Counted from the stretch's first letter, positions 8,958 to 18,596 are shown. The stretch: DNA of 64,000 nucleotides from Alteromonas sp. BL110 (GCF_003443615.1 NZ_CP031967.1:1674001-1738000), one strand, 5' to 3'. Notes: generated by a model not told the origin, from the letters alone. Translations and numbers: made by a program.

Positions 8958-9635
8958 TTATGTTAGCAAGCCACGCTGCGCAAATGAAATGGTTTCTTTG
9001 TCTCCCACTACAAAATGATCAAGCACGGGCACATCGATCGATGCCATGGCATTTTTGATCTCGGCTGTTAGCCGAATGTCTGCATGGCTCGGTTCTGCTA
9101 CGCCTGAAGGGTGGTTATGGACCAAAATGATCGCCGCCGCGTTGTCGATCATAACTTGCTTGATCAATTCTCGCGGATACACTGCAGCGCTATTGATCGT
9201 TCCGTTGAACATGGTGCGAAAAGCGATAAGTTGGTGTTGGCTATCTAACATCAAAAGCGCAAATTTTTCCCTTTCGCAGTCTCTTAATTTGGCCTGCAAG
9301 TAACGCTTAGTGTCATCTACGTTGTTAAATACATCTTGCCGTTTAAGCTTTATTTCTAAATTACGTTTAAAAATTTCAAACCCAGCTTGGAACTGGGCGT
9401 ACTTGCACGGCCCAATACCTGACACTTTTGAATAGCTTTCTTTCGTTGCGGTTACCACTCCTCGCAAACATCCGAGTTCGTTTAACAATTCATGCGCTAC
9501 AGATAGGGCATTCTTTCCTTCAATACCCTTACCCAGCAACACTGCGATAAGCTCAGCATCACTCAAGCTTTCTGCGCCGTGCTGTAGTAGCTTTTCTCTT
9601 GGCCTCTCACTTATCGGCCATACTTTTATCGACAT
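8958..9635 (-). CDS. radC: RadC/JAB-domain protein
   Basis: This 225-residue protein has an N-terminal helix-hairpin-helix-like region (about 25-90; VSGIGPCKYA) and a C-terminal JAB/MPN metalloprotease-like domain. The zinc-site motif HNHPSG (residues 173-178) with a following Asp186 and an upstream Glu are present, so the metal centre appears intact. The family name radC is historical; a DNA repair role is doubted and the true function is unknown. It is divergent from coaBC, the usual arrangement in gammaproteobacteria. Confidence 0.93.
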   Translation of the reverse strand: MSIKVWPISERPREKLLQHGAESLSDAELIAVLLGKGIEGKNALSVAHELLNELGCLRGVVTATKESYSKVSGIGPCKYAQFQAGFEIFKRNLEIKLKRQDVFNNVDDTKRYLQAKLRDCEREKFALLMLDSQHQLIAFRTMFNGTINSAAVYPRELIKQVMIDNAAAIILVHNHPSGVAEPSHADIRLTAEIKNAMASIDVPVLDHFVVGDKETISFAQRGLLT

Positions 9636-9840
9636 GTTCTTGGTCCGTTAACTCAATAAAACAGTGGTTATAGTTGAATTGAAAGAAATTAACGACTGTA
9701 TAAAAGGCGGGTTTCTTTTGTTGAAATTGAACAGATAAAAGACAAACAGTATCTAAACGCCAAGATCGACTTTTGTTCAGCTATCCGATTTTTTGTCACC
9801 ATGGTAGGCTAATATCAATATTTAGATTTAGTGTTCTTTT

Positions 9841-11070
9841 ATGTCTATTGCTAATAAAAACATTTTGCTGGGTGTGACGGGTGGTATTGCCGCCTATAAA
9901 GCCCCAGATTTAGTGCGAAAGCTCACCGCATTAGGTGCAAACGTACGTGTTGTAGTCACCGACTCTGCTGCAGAGTTTGTGAGCACTTTATCGCTTCAAG
10001 CTGTGTCAGGAAACCCGGTGCATCAGCACCTTCTAGACCCAGCCGCAGAAGCCGCTATGGGACATATTGAATTAGCAAAATGGGCCGACATCCTACTTAT
10101 TGCGCCAGCCACGGCAAATACAATCGCTAAACTTGCTCACGGTATGGCAGATGACTTACTAACCACGCTTTACTTGGCCACAACCGCTAAACTTTTTGTT
10201 GCACCCGCAATGAACCAGCAAATGTGGAAAGCATCGGCGACACAGCGCAACATTGTTGCACTTCAAGAAGACGGTGTAACCTTTATTGGCCCAGCAAGTG
10301 GTGAGCAAGCTTGTGGTGATGTAGGCTCAGGTCGCATGGTTGAACCTGTAGATATCGCCAATGTATTAAATAAAAATGAAACTGAGTCTTCAGTGTTGGA
10401 TTTAGCATTAAAAGGTTTAGTGGGAAAGCAAATCACCATTACTGCAGGGCCAACCAGAGAGCCGTTAGATCCGGTACGCTATATCTCTAATCACAGTTCT
10501 GGAAAGATGGGGTTTGCCATTGCACAAGCTGCAGCACAAGCGGGCGCGAACGTAACGCTAGTTGCAGGGCCAGTAGCACTTTCAACGCCTACCCATTGTA
10601 ACCGTATTGATGTTACCACCGCAGATGAAATGCTTAACGCTTGTGAAAAACTTGCCCCGTCCACTGATATCTTTATCAGTACCGCTGCAGTTGCCGACTA
10701 CAAGGCCTGCTCAGTGGCGGACAATAAAATAAAGAAAACAGGGGATGAGTTAACACTTACTTTTGTTAAAAACCCTGATATTCTAGCAACTGTATCCAAC
10801 AGACAAGACCGTCCATTTTGCGTAGGCTTTGCAGCTGAAAGCCAAAATGTAGAAGATTACGCCCGCGGCAAGCTTGCCAAAAAGAAGCTAGATATGATTG
10901 CGGCAAATGATATAACGGCTGAAGGTCTGGGGTTTAATAGCGATAAAAACGCGCTGCACGTAATATGGCAAGACGGCGATAAACGATTGCCTGCCACCAG
11001 CAAAGCTGCTTTAGCCGAGCAGCTGCTAACGCTCATTGCAGAACGTTTCGCTTTAAATAATAAAAACTAA
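9841..11070 (+). CDS. coaBC: bifunctional phosphopantothenoylcysteine decarboxylase/phosphopantothenate-cysteine ligase
   Basis: CoaBC (Dfp) joins cysteine to 4'-phosphopantothenate using CTP and then decarboxylates it with FMN, two consecutive steps of CoA synthesis. The 409-residue chain has the flavoprotein CoaC domain at about 1-190, with His75, PAMN (122-125) and Cys158 of the ACGDVGSGRM substrate flap, all at E. coli positions. The CoaB domain follows, with the dimerisation segment ITAGPTREPLDPVRYISN and the AAVADYK motif. It is followed by slmA; dut, which often sits between them in gammaproteobacteria, is absent here. Confidence 0.97.
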   Translation: MSIANKNILLGVTGGIAAYKAPDLVRKLTALGANVRVVVTDSAAEFVSTLSLQAVSGNPVHQHLLDPAAEAAMGHIELAKWADILLIAPATANTIAKLAHGMADDLLTTLYLATTAKLFVAPAMNQQMWKASATQRNIVALQEDGVTFIGPASGEQACGDVGSGRMVEPVDIANVLNKNETESSVLDLALKGLVGKQITITAGPTREPLDPVRYISNHSSGKMGFAIAQAAAQAGANVTLVAGPVALSTPTHCNRIDVTTADEMLNACEKLAPSTDIFISTAAVADYKACSVADNKIKKTGDELTLTFVKNPDILATVSNRQDRPFCVGFAAESQNVEDYARGKLAKKKLDMIAANDITAEGLGFNSDKNALHVIWQDGDKRLPATSKAALAEQLLTLIAERFALNNKN

Positions 11071-11184
11071 CAGATACTTATTAAGTGTCGATAATAAAAA
11101 CGATAAATATAAACGCTTTGGCGTAAGCCAACTTAACACGGAGCCCGGGTTGCTATACTCGGTAGCGGAGGAACCACTTTCGTC

Positions 11185-11772
11185 ATGCCTGCTGTCAAAA
11201 AAACAAATCGCAGAGCCCAAATTCTGCAAGCACTTGCTGGAATGTTAGAAACCAGCCCAGGTCAACGTATCACTACTGCTAAGTTAGCGGAAAAAGTCGG
11301 CGTGTCTGAAGCGGCACTGTATCGCCATTTCCCCAGTAAAGCGCGAATGTTTGAAGGGCTTATTGAGTTTATTGAAGAAACGCTTTTTACGCGTATCAAC
11401 AAAATTGTGAACGAAGAAAAAGACTCACTCACGCGCTGTCAGCTTATTCTTCACCTTATTTTAGGCTTTGCCGAAAAGAACCCAGGTATTACACGTATTT
11501 TGAACGGCGATGCGTTAATGGGTGAGCAAGACCGGTTACGTGCGCGTATCGCCAAGCTTTTTGAACGTTTAGAAACCCAGCTTAAACAAGTGCTAAGAGA
11601 GCGCAAACTGCGTGAAGGGAAAACCCTTTCCGCCGATGAAGCGACCATCGCTAATATGATGATTTGCTATACAGATGGACGTATCAACGGCTTCATTCGC
11701 AGCGGCTTTACCCGCAAGCCCACCGAGCAGTTCAATGAACAGTGGGCCGCATTTAAACAGATGTTTGTGTAA
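11185..11772 (+). CDS. slmA: nucleoid occlusion factor SlmA (TetR family)
   Basis: SlmA binds specific chromosomal sites and blocks FtsZ ring assembly over the nucleoid. The 195-residue chain has the N-terminal TetR helix-turn-helix (about 28-52: [20 protein letters not shown]) and a C-terminal all-helical dimerisation and FtsZ-contact domain. The length matches E. coli SlmA (198 residues). Its position right after coaBC is the conserved context that distinguishes it from other TetR regulators. A terminator follows at 11791-11825. Confidence 0.95.
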   Translation: MPAVKKTNRRAQILQALAGMLETSPGQRITTAKLAEKVGVSEAALYRHFPSKARMFEGLIEFIEETLFTRINKIVNEEKDSLTRCQLILHLILGFAEKNPGITRILNGDALMGEQDRLRARIAKLFERLETQLKQVLRERKLREGKTLSADEATIANMMICYTDGRINGFIRSGFTRKPTEQFNEQWAAFKQMFV

Positions 11773-11790
11773 CGGATTAGATTTAGACTA

Positions 11791-11825
11791 AGCATCAGTT
11801 TTTCGCATATCACTGATGCTTTTTC
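11791..11825 (+). terminator. Rho-independent terminator of slmA
   Basis: A 9-bp stem (11791-11799 with 11812-11820) is followed by five T residues 18 bases after the slmA stop. Confidence 0.8.
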
Positions 11826-11853
11826 TGCTTCATTTCCACACAGCTATTCGCAG

Positions 11854-12918
11854 TTAATTTTTCTCAATATAATCAACTATGCGTAGCGAGCTTTTACCAT
11901 CCGTAGGGCCTACGTGATCTTCCGTATATGCCTCACGCTCTTCTTTATATAAATCTCTATTTTCTAATTGCTTTTCTATCGCGCCTCGTAGTTCTTTATA
12001 ACTGTTTATATGAAGCCCGATATTTTGATAAATCACGTTATCTTTACCAAAGCGCTTCTTAAAGCGGTATTTGAAAATACCTCGATACGACCACTTCAAC
12101 TTAAAGAAATTACATACAATCACAGGTTTAGATAACGCAACAAACTCAAAGAGTGTGCTCGATGCTTCACTGACTAAAATATCCGCTTCTTTCATAAAAG
12201 GAAGTAAAGATATGTCTGTTTCAGTTGCTACATAGGTGTTGCTAAACTCTTCCCACTTTTTCAGTTTTTTCCGCTGATTTTTGTAAGCTTCACGAGAGTA
12301 GGTAAAGGTATGTGGCTTGATAAGAATATTGAAATCAGGAAAGTGGCTTGGCCAATTATCAGGAAAACATTCAAGTGAGCTTGGGTTAAACGTGGGAGCG
12401 AACAATAGGGTCGGCTTATTCTCATCCAAACCCAATTCATTGTACTTTAAACCTGTTTCTGTATTGTTGAATAAGGGATCGAGCTTGGAAAAGCCAACCT
12501 GAACAAACTCGTCATTCGGGTATAGCTCTCTAATCTTAGCTAAACGTAGTTTACCCTCTATAAACCTAACCGTCATAGGCGTAGCTGATTTGTGATAGTA
12601 GCTAGGTTTAGGCCCAATACCATGACCGAGTTGTGCGGTTTTACTGGCTTTGTGAATATCATCTAAGTAAGGAAAGCCATTGCCAAAGAAAATCCAATCA
12701 GGGGACTCTTTCAAATAAAAGTCTCTGGCGGCTTTATCATCATCTACCCAGCAAAACTCATAGCCTAGCGACAATAAAACTTTTTCGAATTTCTGAACAT
12801 TGTTTTTATTGCTATAGCAAACGAGTTTAACTTTATGACCGCGCTTAGCAAGTTCTTCACATATAGGAATAAATTGAGGTAAGTAATATACATTAACGGT
12901 GTCAAAAGCTATCTTCAT
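11854..12918 (-). CDS. CDP-glycerol glycerophosphotransferase-like protein
   Basis: This 354-residue protein has a two-domain GT-B-like architecture. Features match the TagB/TagF (Glyphos_transf) family: a conserved His-Gly pair (His99-Gly100 in LGHGIGPKP), a second His in ILIKPH (His203), and the motif DILVSEASSTLFEFV (about 246-260), which corresponds to the ADxLITDYSS-xxE segment that holds the cytidine nucleotide. No signal peptide is present; action at the cytoplasmic face is likely. It is divergent, across about 108 bases, from a gene for a HIT/CTP:glycerol-3-phosphate cytidylyltransferase fusion, which would supply CDP-glycerol. The inferred job is adding phosphoglycerol (or a related polyol phosphate) to a surface glycan. 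Substrate and acceptor are not known. Confidence 0.75.
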   Translation of the reverse strand: MKIAFDTVNVYYLPQFIPICEELAKRGHKVKLVCYSNKNNVQKFEKVLLSLGYEFCWVDDDKAARDFYLKESPDWIFFGNGFPYLDDIHKASKTAQLGHGIGPKPSYYHKSATPMTVRFIEGKLRLAKIRELYPNDEFVQVGFSKLDPLFNNTETGLKYNELGLDENKPTLLFAPTFNPSSLECFPDNWPSHFPDFNILIKPHTFTYSREAYKNQRKKLKKWEEFSNTYVATETDISLLPFMKEADILVSEASSTLFEFVALSKPVIVCNFFKLKWSYRGIFKYRFKKRFGKDNVIYQNIGLHINSYKELRGAIEKQLENRDLYKEEREAYTEDHVGPTDGKSSLRIVDYIEKN

Positions 12919-13026
12919 AAATTTTCTTATAATTATTTATTGTAAGTATCAAAAAGAAATAAGCGACTGTGCGTAATACCTTATTTGTATTACAGTGTGC
13001 AAAATGCCATTCATAAAACATGATCT

Positions 13027-13869
13027 ATGCTTAACACTACCTTATCTAAATTTGGTTATCCCGATAATCTTCTTAAAACATACGACTACTGGCATGTTTT
13101 ACTCAGACCTGGACAGGTAACACTTGGTTCATTAGTTCTTATATGTAAAGACAATGTCTTTAACTATTCTGATATTTCAGAAGAGGCGGCTAGAGAACAA
13201 AAGATCGTTGTTGCAGATATAGAAAAGGTGCTCAAAAAACGCTTCAACTTCTGCAAAATAAACTATTTAATGTTAATGATGGTGGATCCTGCTGTCCATT
13301 TCCACGTTATTCCCCGTTATGAACATCCAGTGATTTTTTGCGAAGAATCTTTTGAAGACAAACATTGGCCTAAGCCACCTGTCTTAAGCGAAAAGCTTGA
13401 ATTAGATGATGATTATTTTACTGAATTAAGAGCAACGTTACGCGCTGACTTTGCATTACTTTCATCTACTAACGCATCCGAGACGGGTAAAAAATATCAA
13501 AGAATGTATACATCAGGCTGCTTTGACATTTTTCATCAAGGGCACCTAAATATACTGAAGAAGACAAAAGCGCTTTGTGATTATTTGATTGTAGGCGTCT
13601 CTACCGACGATCTCATCGAGAAGTCTAAAGGACGCCCACCGCTTATCCCGTTTGAGGAACGAATTTCCATCCTCGAGTCCAACCGATATGTGGATGAAGT
13701 TATCCCTCAGGTGGATAAAAATAAACAAAGAGTGGTAGATGAATACAATATTGATGCGATTTCAGTGGGTTCTGATTGGAAGGGAAAATATCCTAGCGTA
13801 ACCTGTGATATGGTTTATTTTGACTATACACCCAACGTTAGCTCTACCGTCCTTAAAAGAAAGCTATAA
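13027..13869 (+). CDS. HIT-domain / glycerol-3-phosphate cytidylyltransferase fusion
   Basis: This 280-residue protein joins two domains. Residues about 15-105 form a HIT hydrolase-like domain whose motif reads A89-V-H91-F-H93-V-I-P-R-Y: the nucleophile-position His91 and the last His are kept but the first His of the HxHxH set is Ala. Residues about 158-280 form a TagD-type nucleotidyltransferase with TSGCFDIFHQGH (HxGH at 170-173) and a VSST segment (271-274) corresponding to the ATP/CTP signature. The second domain should make CDP-glycerol from CTP and glycerol-3-phosphate. The HIT half could hydrolyse or proof-read a nucleotidyl compound, or be only regulatory. The neighbouring divergent gene is the likely user of the product. 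The cytidylyltransferase substrate could instead be another polyol phosphate. Confidence 0.8.
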   Translation: MLNTTLSKFGYPDNLLKTYDYWHVLLRPGQVTLGSLVLICKDNVFNYSDISEEAAREQKIVVADIEKVLKKRFNFCKINYLMLMMVDPAVHFHVIPRYEHPVIFCEESFEDKHWPKPPVLSEKLELDDDYFTELRATLRADFALLSSTNASETGKKYQRMYTSGCFDIFHQGHLNILKKTKALCDYLIVGVSTDDLIEKSKGRPPLIPFEERISILESNRYVDEVIPQVDKNKQRVVDEYNIDAISVGSDWKGKYPSVTCDMVYFDYTPNVSSTVLKRKL

Positions 13870-13876
13870 CAGCGTT

Positions 13877-13904
13877 ATGAGCTAGCAGTGAACTGCTAGC
13901 TCAT
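13877..13904. repeat. perfect inverted repeat between convergent genes
   Basis: Two 13-base arms (13877-13889 and 13892-13904) can form a long hairpin between the convergent HIT/cytidylyltransferase and M28 peptidase genes. Neither side has a T-run, so it may act as a weak or Rho-assisted bidirectional terminator or an mRNA 3' end protector. Confidence 0.7.
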
Positions 13905-13914
13905 ACATAGCCGT

Positions 13915-15552
13915 TTACTTACTAAACGTGTTACCAAAGAAATCGCCATCGTTCCATTTCGGCTTATCTTTTTGGTTTGCTAACGTCCAACCGATTTGTG
14001 CGTTGACCTTAGTGAACGTCTCTGCAGCATTCCAGTTAAATGGCTGATTAATATCATCGCTAGGCTTGTGATAGTGCGTAGATAAGAACTGGCCAAACAC
14101 CTTGCTTCCGTCTACGTTAGGATCTTTAGATTTAAGACCCGGCACCATAAACACTGAAGGTACACCTTGTTTTACAAACGCATAGTGATCTGAGCGAGTG
14201 AAAAGTGCCTGCTCTGGCCATGGATCTGGGCTTAGCTCAATATCGGCATTAGCAGCCGCTTTTTCCACTGACTCTTGCAAATCGCTGTGGTTTGCACCAA
14301 AAGCAATAACGTCTGCAAACTCGTAGGTTAGAATTGGCATATCTAAGTTTACGTTCGCCACCATTGATGTAACAGGTACCGTTGGGTTACGAGCGAAATA
14401 GTCTGCACCTAGCAGGCCTTTCTCTTCACCGGTTACCGACACGAACAGAATTGAGCGCTTTGGCTTTTCTTTCATTTCGCTAAACAGGCGTGCAGTTTCT
14501 AACATCACTGACGTACCAGACGCATTGTCCATGGCACCATTGTTAATGTTGTCTTTCTTCACTGTTTTGGCAAAGCCAATGTGATCAGAGTGAGCAGAGA
14601 AAACCACGTATTCGTTTTTAAGCTCGGGATCTGAGCCTTCTAATATACCTACAACATTTGGGCTTGTAATGGTGTCGTGCACGCTCTTCTTGCTGATATC
14701 TACCACACCGTTTAACGCAAAACCTTGCGGTACTTTGTCTGCTTCAAGCTGTGCATAAACATCATCAAGGCTTTTTTCTGCGCCTTCAAATAACTTAATC
14801 GCAGCCCCTTCACTCATATAAGCCCCGCCTTTAAGCTGAGAAAAGCGGTTCGCAGGCTGACCTTTGTCGTCTAACCAGGCCATACGCGGTGTATGAATGT
14901 AGTTCAAACGACTTTGATAAGGGCGCACTTTTTCATTTTTAGGCGTAGTAATGGTGATCATGCCAATAGCACCATTATCTACCGCATACTTTTGCTTTTG
15001 ATAGCCAGAGGCAAAGTGAGCGCCCTCTTCTGATGGAAAGTCGCTGGGTTTGCCCGCAAGGGCCACCACAATTTTACCTTTTACATCTAGGTCTTTGTAA
15101 TCGTCGTGAGATAGCTCGTCAGCTACGATACCGTAGCCGACAAATACCATTTCGCCTTTTACATTGGCCTCGGTGCTAAGCAAGCTCGGACTAGCTAAGT
15201 ACTCTTTTGGATAATCAAAATTGATGGTCTCGCCGTTTTGGGTGAAGGTAAACTTAGGAGATTCTTGAACCAGATTAGCTTTACGAAACGATACGTTTTG
15301 TACGTAACCGTCTGTACCTGCCGGCTTTAAACCATATTTGGCAAATTCGGTAGCAATATAAAGCGCCGCAATTTCATGACCGCGAGAGCCAGTATCACGA
15401 CCTTCAAGTAAATCATCTGCTAAGAAAAACAGATGTGATTTAATACGCTGTGTATCAGGGTTGAAAGCATTGTCTGTCGATGCGTGGTTATGCGCAGTAG
15501 CAGCAAAGGTCATTGCCGTCATTGCACTACCTATAAGTAGTTTTTTTATCAT
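13915..15552 (-). CDS. secreted M28-family zinc aminopeptidase
   Basis: This 545-residue protein carries a signal peptide (about 1-22, ending ATAHNHA) and is predicted to be periplasmic or secreted. An M28 catalytic core is interrupted by a PA-like insert at about 130-240. Metal and catalytic residues are visible: HSDHIG (321-326), Asp342 in MDNASGT, the Glu pair in VTGEEKGLLG (376-377), and Asp404, with a distal His in the C-terminal THYHKPSDD segment. Such enzymes remove N-terminal residues from peptides. It is monocistronic and converges with the HIT/cytidylyltransferase gene. The exact substrate preference is not visible. Confidence 0.88.
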   Translation of the reverse strand: MIKKLLIGSAMTAMTFAATAHNHASTDNAFNPDTQRIKSHLFFLADDLLEGRDTGSRGHEIAALYIATEFAKYGLKPAGTDGYVQNVSFRKANLVQESPKFTFTQNGETINFDYPKEYLASPSLLSTEANVKGEMVFVGYGIVADELSHDDYKDLDVKGKIVVALAGKPSDFPSEEGAHFASGYQKQKYAVDNGAIGMITITTPKNEKVRPYQSRLNYIHTPRMAWLDDKGQPANRFSQLKGGAYMSEGAAIKLFEGAEKSLDDVYAQLEADKVPQGFALNGVVDISKKSVHDTITSPNVVGILEGSDPELKNEYVVFSAHSDHIGFAKTVKKDNINNGAMDNASGTSVMLETARLFSEMKEKPKRSILFVSVTGEEKGLLGADYFARNPTVPVTSMVANVNLDMPILTYEFADVIAFGANHSDLQESVEKAAANADIELSPDPWPEQALFTRSDHYAFVKQGVPSVFMVPGLKSKDPNVDGSKVFGQFLSTHYHKPSDDINQPFNWNAAETFTKVNAQIGWTLANQKDKPKWNDGDFFGNTFSK

Positions 15553-15741
15553 TGTAATTTCACCATATAACTAAGTGTGCGTCATGGTAACGCAGTTAAT
15601 AGCCGAAATACTATTAAACTGCATACGTTTACCATGAGTTTCCTACCGTTGCTCGCATTTTAGGAGCAAGGTAAAATTGTTAGCCAAACGCCGGATCAGA
15701 TTCCGGGAGTATTTATATTTTTTTACTTAAGAGCAGCAACC

Positions 15742-16077
15742 ATGTCGAAAGACGATATTCTTTATCGCGTTCAATTTATCAGCAATAATGAACGTTATGA
15801 GTTATATGTAAAAACCCTTATGCAAGGCGCTTTATTTGGCTTCATCGAGATAGGCGACTTTGTGTGGGATACCCACACGAGTGTTGTTGTAGATCCTAGT
15901 CATGAAAGGTTAAAAGCTGAATTTTCTGAAGTAACAAAAACTTATGTTCCTATGCACAACGTTTTACGCATTGACGCCGTAAACAAAAAAGGAACAGCCA
16001 AAATTACTAATTTAGAAAATAAATCTGATAAAGTAACGGCTTTCCCTAGTCCAATATATACACCAACGAAAGAGTAG
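15742..16077 (+). CDS. DUF1820 family protein
   Basis: This 111-residue cytoplasmic protein matches the DUF1820 family as remembered: an opening LYRVQFI-like strand, a central GALFGFIEIGDFVW segment and the conserved VVDPSHERLKAEF and TYVPMHNVLRIDAV motifs. There is no signal peptide or membrane segment. Its role is unknown. It lies 39 bases before a DUF885 metallopeptidase gene on the same strand, so the two may share a transcript. Confidence 0.8.
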   Translation: MSKDDILYRVQFISNNERYELYVKTLMQGALFGFIEIGDFVWDTHTSVVVDPSHERLKAEFSEVTKTYVPMHNVLRIDAVNKKGTAKITNLENKSDKVTAFPSPIYTPTKE

Positions 16078-16116
16078 CCACCGGCGTCAATCCGGTGAAG
16101 GTTACCGGAGACCCTT

Positions 16117-17868
16117 ATGTATCGCTATCTGTTAGCAGCATTACTATTTATTTGCAGCGTTAGTTCGTCTGCAAATAGCCTTGACGATGAAAGCCTGTAT
16201 CAACTACTTGATGACATTTGGCAGTACGAGCTTTCGGTTTCGCCGCTTTTAGCCTCTCGCGAAGGCGATAGCTCTCTAGCTCATGTGCTACCCGATATTT
16301 CGCCCGAAGCACTTAAAGCACAAAATGAACAATGGCGCGCTTTTCAAAAAGCCTTAAGTCAGTATAAAAAAGAGAATATCTCTACTGACGCTTATATTGC
16401 TTTGCTAATGCAGCAATACCGTTTAGCCAACTATGTGGATGAGTATACCTATCGCGCACACTTAGTGCCCATCAATTCAGAATATGGCTTTCATGGTGCC
16501 ATGGCCTCGCTTCCCAATTTATCTACGTTTAAGCGCGTAGAAGACTACCAAGCATACATTAGCCGCTTAAACGCGCTTAAGCCTTATTTTGACCAGCAAA
16601 TTACTTACATGAAGCAGGCGCTAAAAGAAGGCTACACGCAGCCTAAAGTCGTGCTGAAAGGGTTTGAAGACTCAGTTGCGTCGTATATTGTTGAAAATGC
16701 AGTGGACAGTGGTTTTTATTCTCCGTTTACTCGTTTTCCTGAGTACTTTACTGCCGAGCAAAAAGCTGCACTAACAGAGCAAGGCAAAGCAGCCATAAAC
16801 GACAGCGTGCTCCCTGCATATCAAATGTTCTACGACTTCATGGTAGATGAATATATCCCTAACGCCCGTGAAGATATAGCCGCAAACAGTTGGCCTGATG
16901 GTGTGGCGTATTACGCGAATAGAGCTAAGCATTACACCACCACGGATATGTCGCCTCAGGAAATCCATGATTTAGGGCTGTCTGAAGTAAAACGCATTCG
17001 CGCACAAATGCAGCAAATTGTGGATGAACTGGGCTTTGATGGCGACATTAACGACTTCATTACGTTTTTACGAGAAGATCCTCAGTTCTATGCCACCAGT
17101 GCGGAAGATTTACTAAAAGAAGCGTCGTTTATTGCAAAGAAAATGGACGCGAAACTCCCTTCTCTTTTTGAGTATCTACCAAGAACGCCCTACGGCGTAG
17201 CACCCGTGCCAGATGCTATTGCGCCCAAATATACTACGGGCCGTTATATCCACCCTAGCCGCGATGACCAGCCAGGATATTACTGGGTTAATACCTACGC
17301 CCTTGATAAGCGCCCTTTGTATGCGCTACCTGCTTTGACATTACATGAAGCAGTGCCCGGTCATCACCTTCAAATTTCATTAGCAGCAGAGCTTGAAGAC
17401 TTACCTATGGTACGTCGCAATACTTACATTTCTGCGTTTGGTGAAGGCTGGGGTCTGTACTCTGAGTTTTTAGGTATTGAAGCGGGTATTTATGAAACGC
17501 CGTACGACAACTTCGGGCGCTTGAGCTATGAAATGTGGCGAGCATGTCGTTTGGTTGTTGATACCGGTATGCATACGATGGGCTGGAGTCGTCAACAAGC
17601 GGTGGACTATATGATGGAAAACACCGCGCTTTCAGAACACAACGTCAATACGGAAATAGACCGCTATATCTCTTGGCCAGCGCAGGCCTTGTCTTACAAG
17701 ATTGGGGAAATCAAAATCAAAGGCCTTCGCAAGAAAGCAGAACAAGCGTTAGGTGAACGTTTTGACGTGCGTAAATTCCACCGCGCCGTATTAGAAAACG
17801 GCTCAGTTCCACTTTTCATATTGGAACAAAACATCAACACGTTTATAAAAGAACAAAAGGTAAAATAA
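16117..17868 (+). CDS. DUF885 family secreted metallopeptidase-like protein
   Basis: This 583-residue protein has a signal peptide (about 1-19: YLLAALLFICSVSSSANS) and the DUF885 fold. The zinc-site motif HEAVPGHH (residues 410-417) is intact, and a downstream FGEGWGLYSE segment supplies the likely third metal ligand. Family members are thought to be carboxypeptidase- or oligopeptidase-like but are poorly characterised. A downstream membrane-anchored small protein starts two bases after its stop, suggesting one operon with DUF1820 upstream. Location is probably periplasmic. Confidence 0.86.
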   Translation: MYRYLLAALLFICSVSSSANSLDDESLYQLLDDIWQYELSVSPLLASREGDSSLAHVLPDISPEALKAQNEQWRAFQKALSQYKKENISTDAYIALLMQQYRLANYVDEYTYRAHLVPINSEYGFHGAMASLPNLSTFKRVEDYQAYISRLNALKPYFDQQITYMKQALKEGYTQPKVVLKGFEDSVASYIVENAVDSGFYSPFTRFPEYFTAEQKAALTEQGKAAINDSVLPAYQMFYDFMVDEYIPNAREDIAANSWPDGVAYYANRAKHYTTTDMSPQEIHDLGLSEVKRIRAQMQQIVDELGFDGDINDFITFLREDPQFYATSAEDLLKEASFIAKKMDAKLPSLFEYLPRTPYGVAPVPDAIAPKYTTGRYIHPSRDDQPGYYWVNTYALDKRPLYALPALTLHEAVPGHHLQISLAAELEDLPMVRRNTYISAFGEGWGLYSEFLGIEAGIYETPYDNFGRLSYEMWRACRLVVDTGMHTMGWSRQQAVDYMMENTALSEHNVNTEIDRYISWPAQALSYKIGEIKIKGLRKKAEQALGERFDVRKFHRAVLENGSVPLFILEQNINTFIKEQKVK

Positions 17869-17870
17869 AC

Positions 17871-18383
17871 ATGATCGTTGCATTTGGTGTTATAGGATTA
17901 CTTATCCTGCTGTTAATTTACTTTGTGCTGCGAGCGCAGAATTTGCAAAAAGAGCTGGCGCTGTTGCGCCACTCGAATAAGCAAACCAGCAATAAGGTTA
18001 CGTATGCTTATCGCAACCTTGTGCTTGTTACAGATGCGTTGGAAAAGAACCTTACCGCGCGTATTGAAAGTGCCTATAAAAGCCGTCTTATCGACCAGAC
18101 ACAATACAATGCGCTACACCCGCTTATGCGCAACTTTTCAACCATTATTATGGCTTGTTGTGAAAAAGGTATGTCCCTTGAAGAATCTTTGAATAAGGCG
18201 TTGCAGAATGAAGAAGTCACGCTTGAGGAAATTCGTGAAGTGGTGAAGGCCCTACCTAGCAACGTTCGCATGGTGTGGGCAAAAAATACCGCAGATGGAT
18301 TTATTGCTTTTTGCCAAACCGTTACAGCCACCGTAAGCGGTACTGCAGCAAAATCACAAAAAGAACCGTCCCTTAAAGAGTAA
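17871..18383 (+). CDS. membrane-anchored coiled-coil protein of unknown function
   Basis: The 170-residue chain opens with one strongly hydrophobic helix (VAFGVIGLLILLLIYFVL, about 3-20), then a helical, Leu- and Lys-rich region likely to be a coiled coil (about 22-60), and an acidic helical domain to the C-terminus. No enzyme motif was recognised. It starts two bases after the DUF885 gene, so it is probably cotranslated with it. The topology suggests a cytoplasmic body tethered to the inner membrane. Confidence 0.65.
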   Translation: MIVAFGVIGLLILLLIYFVLRAQNLQKELALLRHSNKQTSNKVTYAYRNLVLVTDALEKNLTARIESAYKSRLIDQTQYNALHPLMRNFSTIIMACCEKGMSLEESLNKALQNEEVTLEEIREVVKALPSNVRMVWAKNTADGFIAFCQTVTATVSGTAAKSQKEPSLKE

Positions 18384-18567
18384 TACTCTACTTCTCTAGT
18401 TGGCGCTGATACAGTGTTAACTATATGAGAGGGTCGCTCGCTTTGCTAAGTAGTGAGGTCAGCGACCCTAGTCGAAACTCCCTCCCCTTTTAAAAGTTTA
18501 ATCTTTTTACCTTTTTAAACTAATCAGTAAGTTAGCGCTTAAAACAACAAGACAAAAACCTTTTGTC
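18384..18567. other. intergenic region before the SOS mutagenesis cassette
   Basis: This stretch holds a long-loop inverted repeat (arms near 18430 and 18463) that may end the upstream transcript, then a perfect 10-bp hairpin (18548-18557 with 18561-18570, loop ACC) whose right arm overlaps the predicted -35 of imuA. No gene is seen. Confidence 0.5.
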
Positions 18568-18595
18568 TTGAAAAGGGTTATTGCTGCACTATAAT
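18568..18595 (+). promoter_or_regulatory. predicted sigma-70 promoter of imuA-imuB-dnaE2
   Basis: TTGAAA (18568-18573) and a consensus TATAAT (18590-18595) are separated by 16 bases. The LexA box starts two bases downstream of the -10, so bound LexA would block initiation. Confidence 0.75.
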
Positions 18596-18596
18596 A

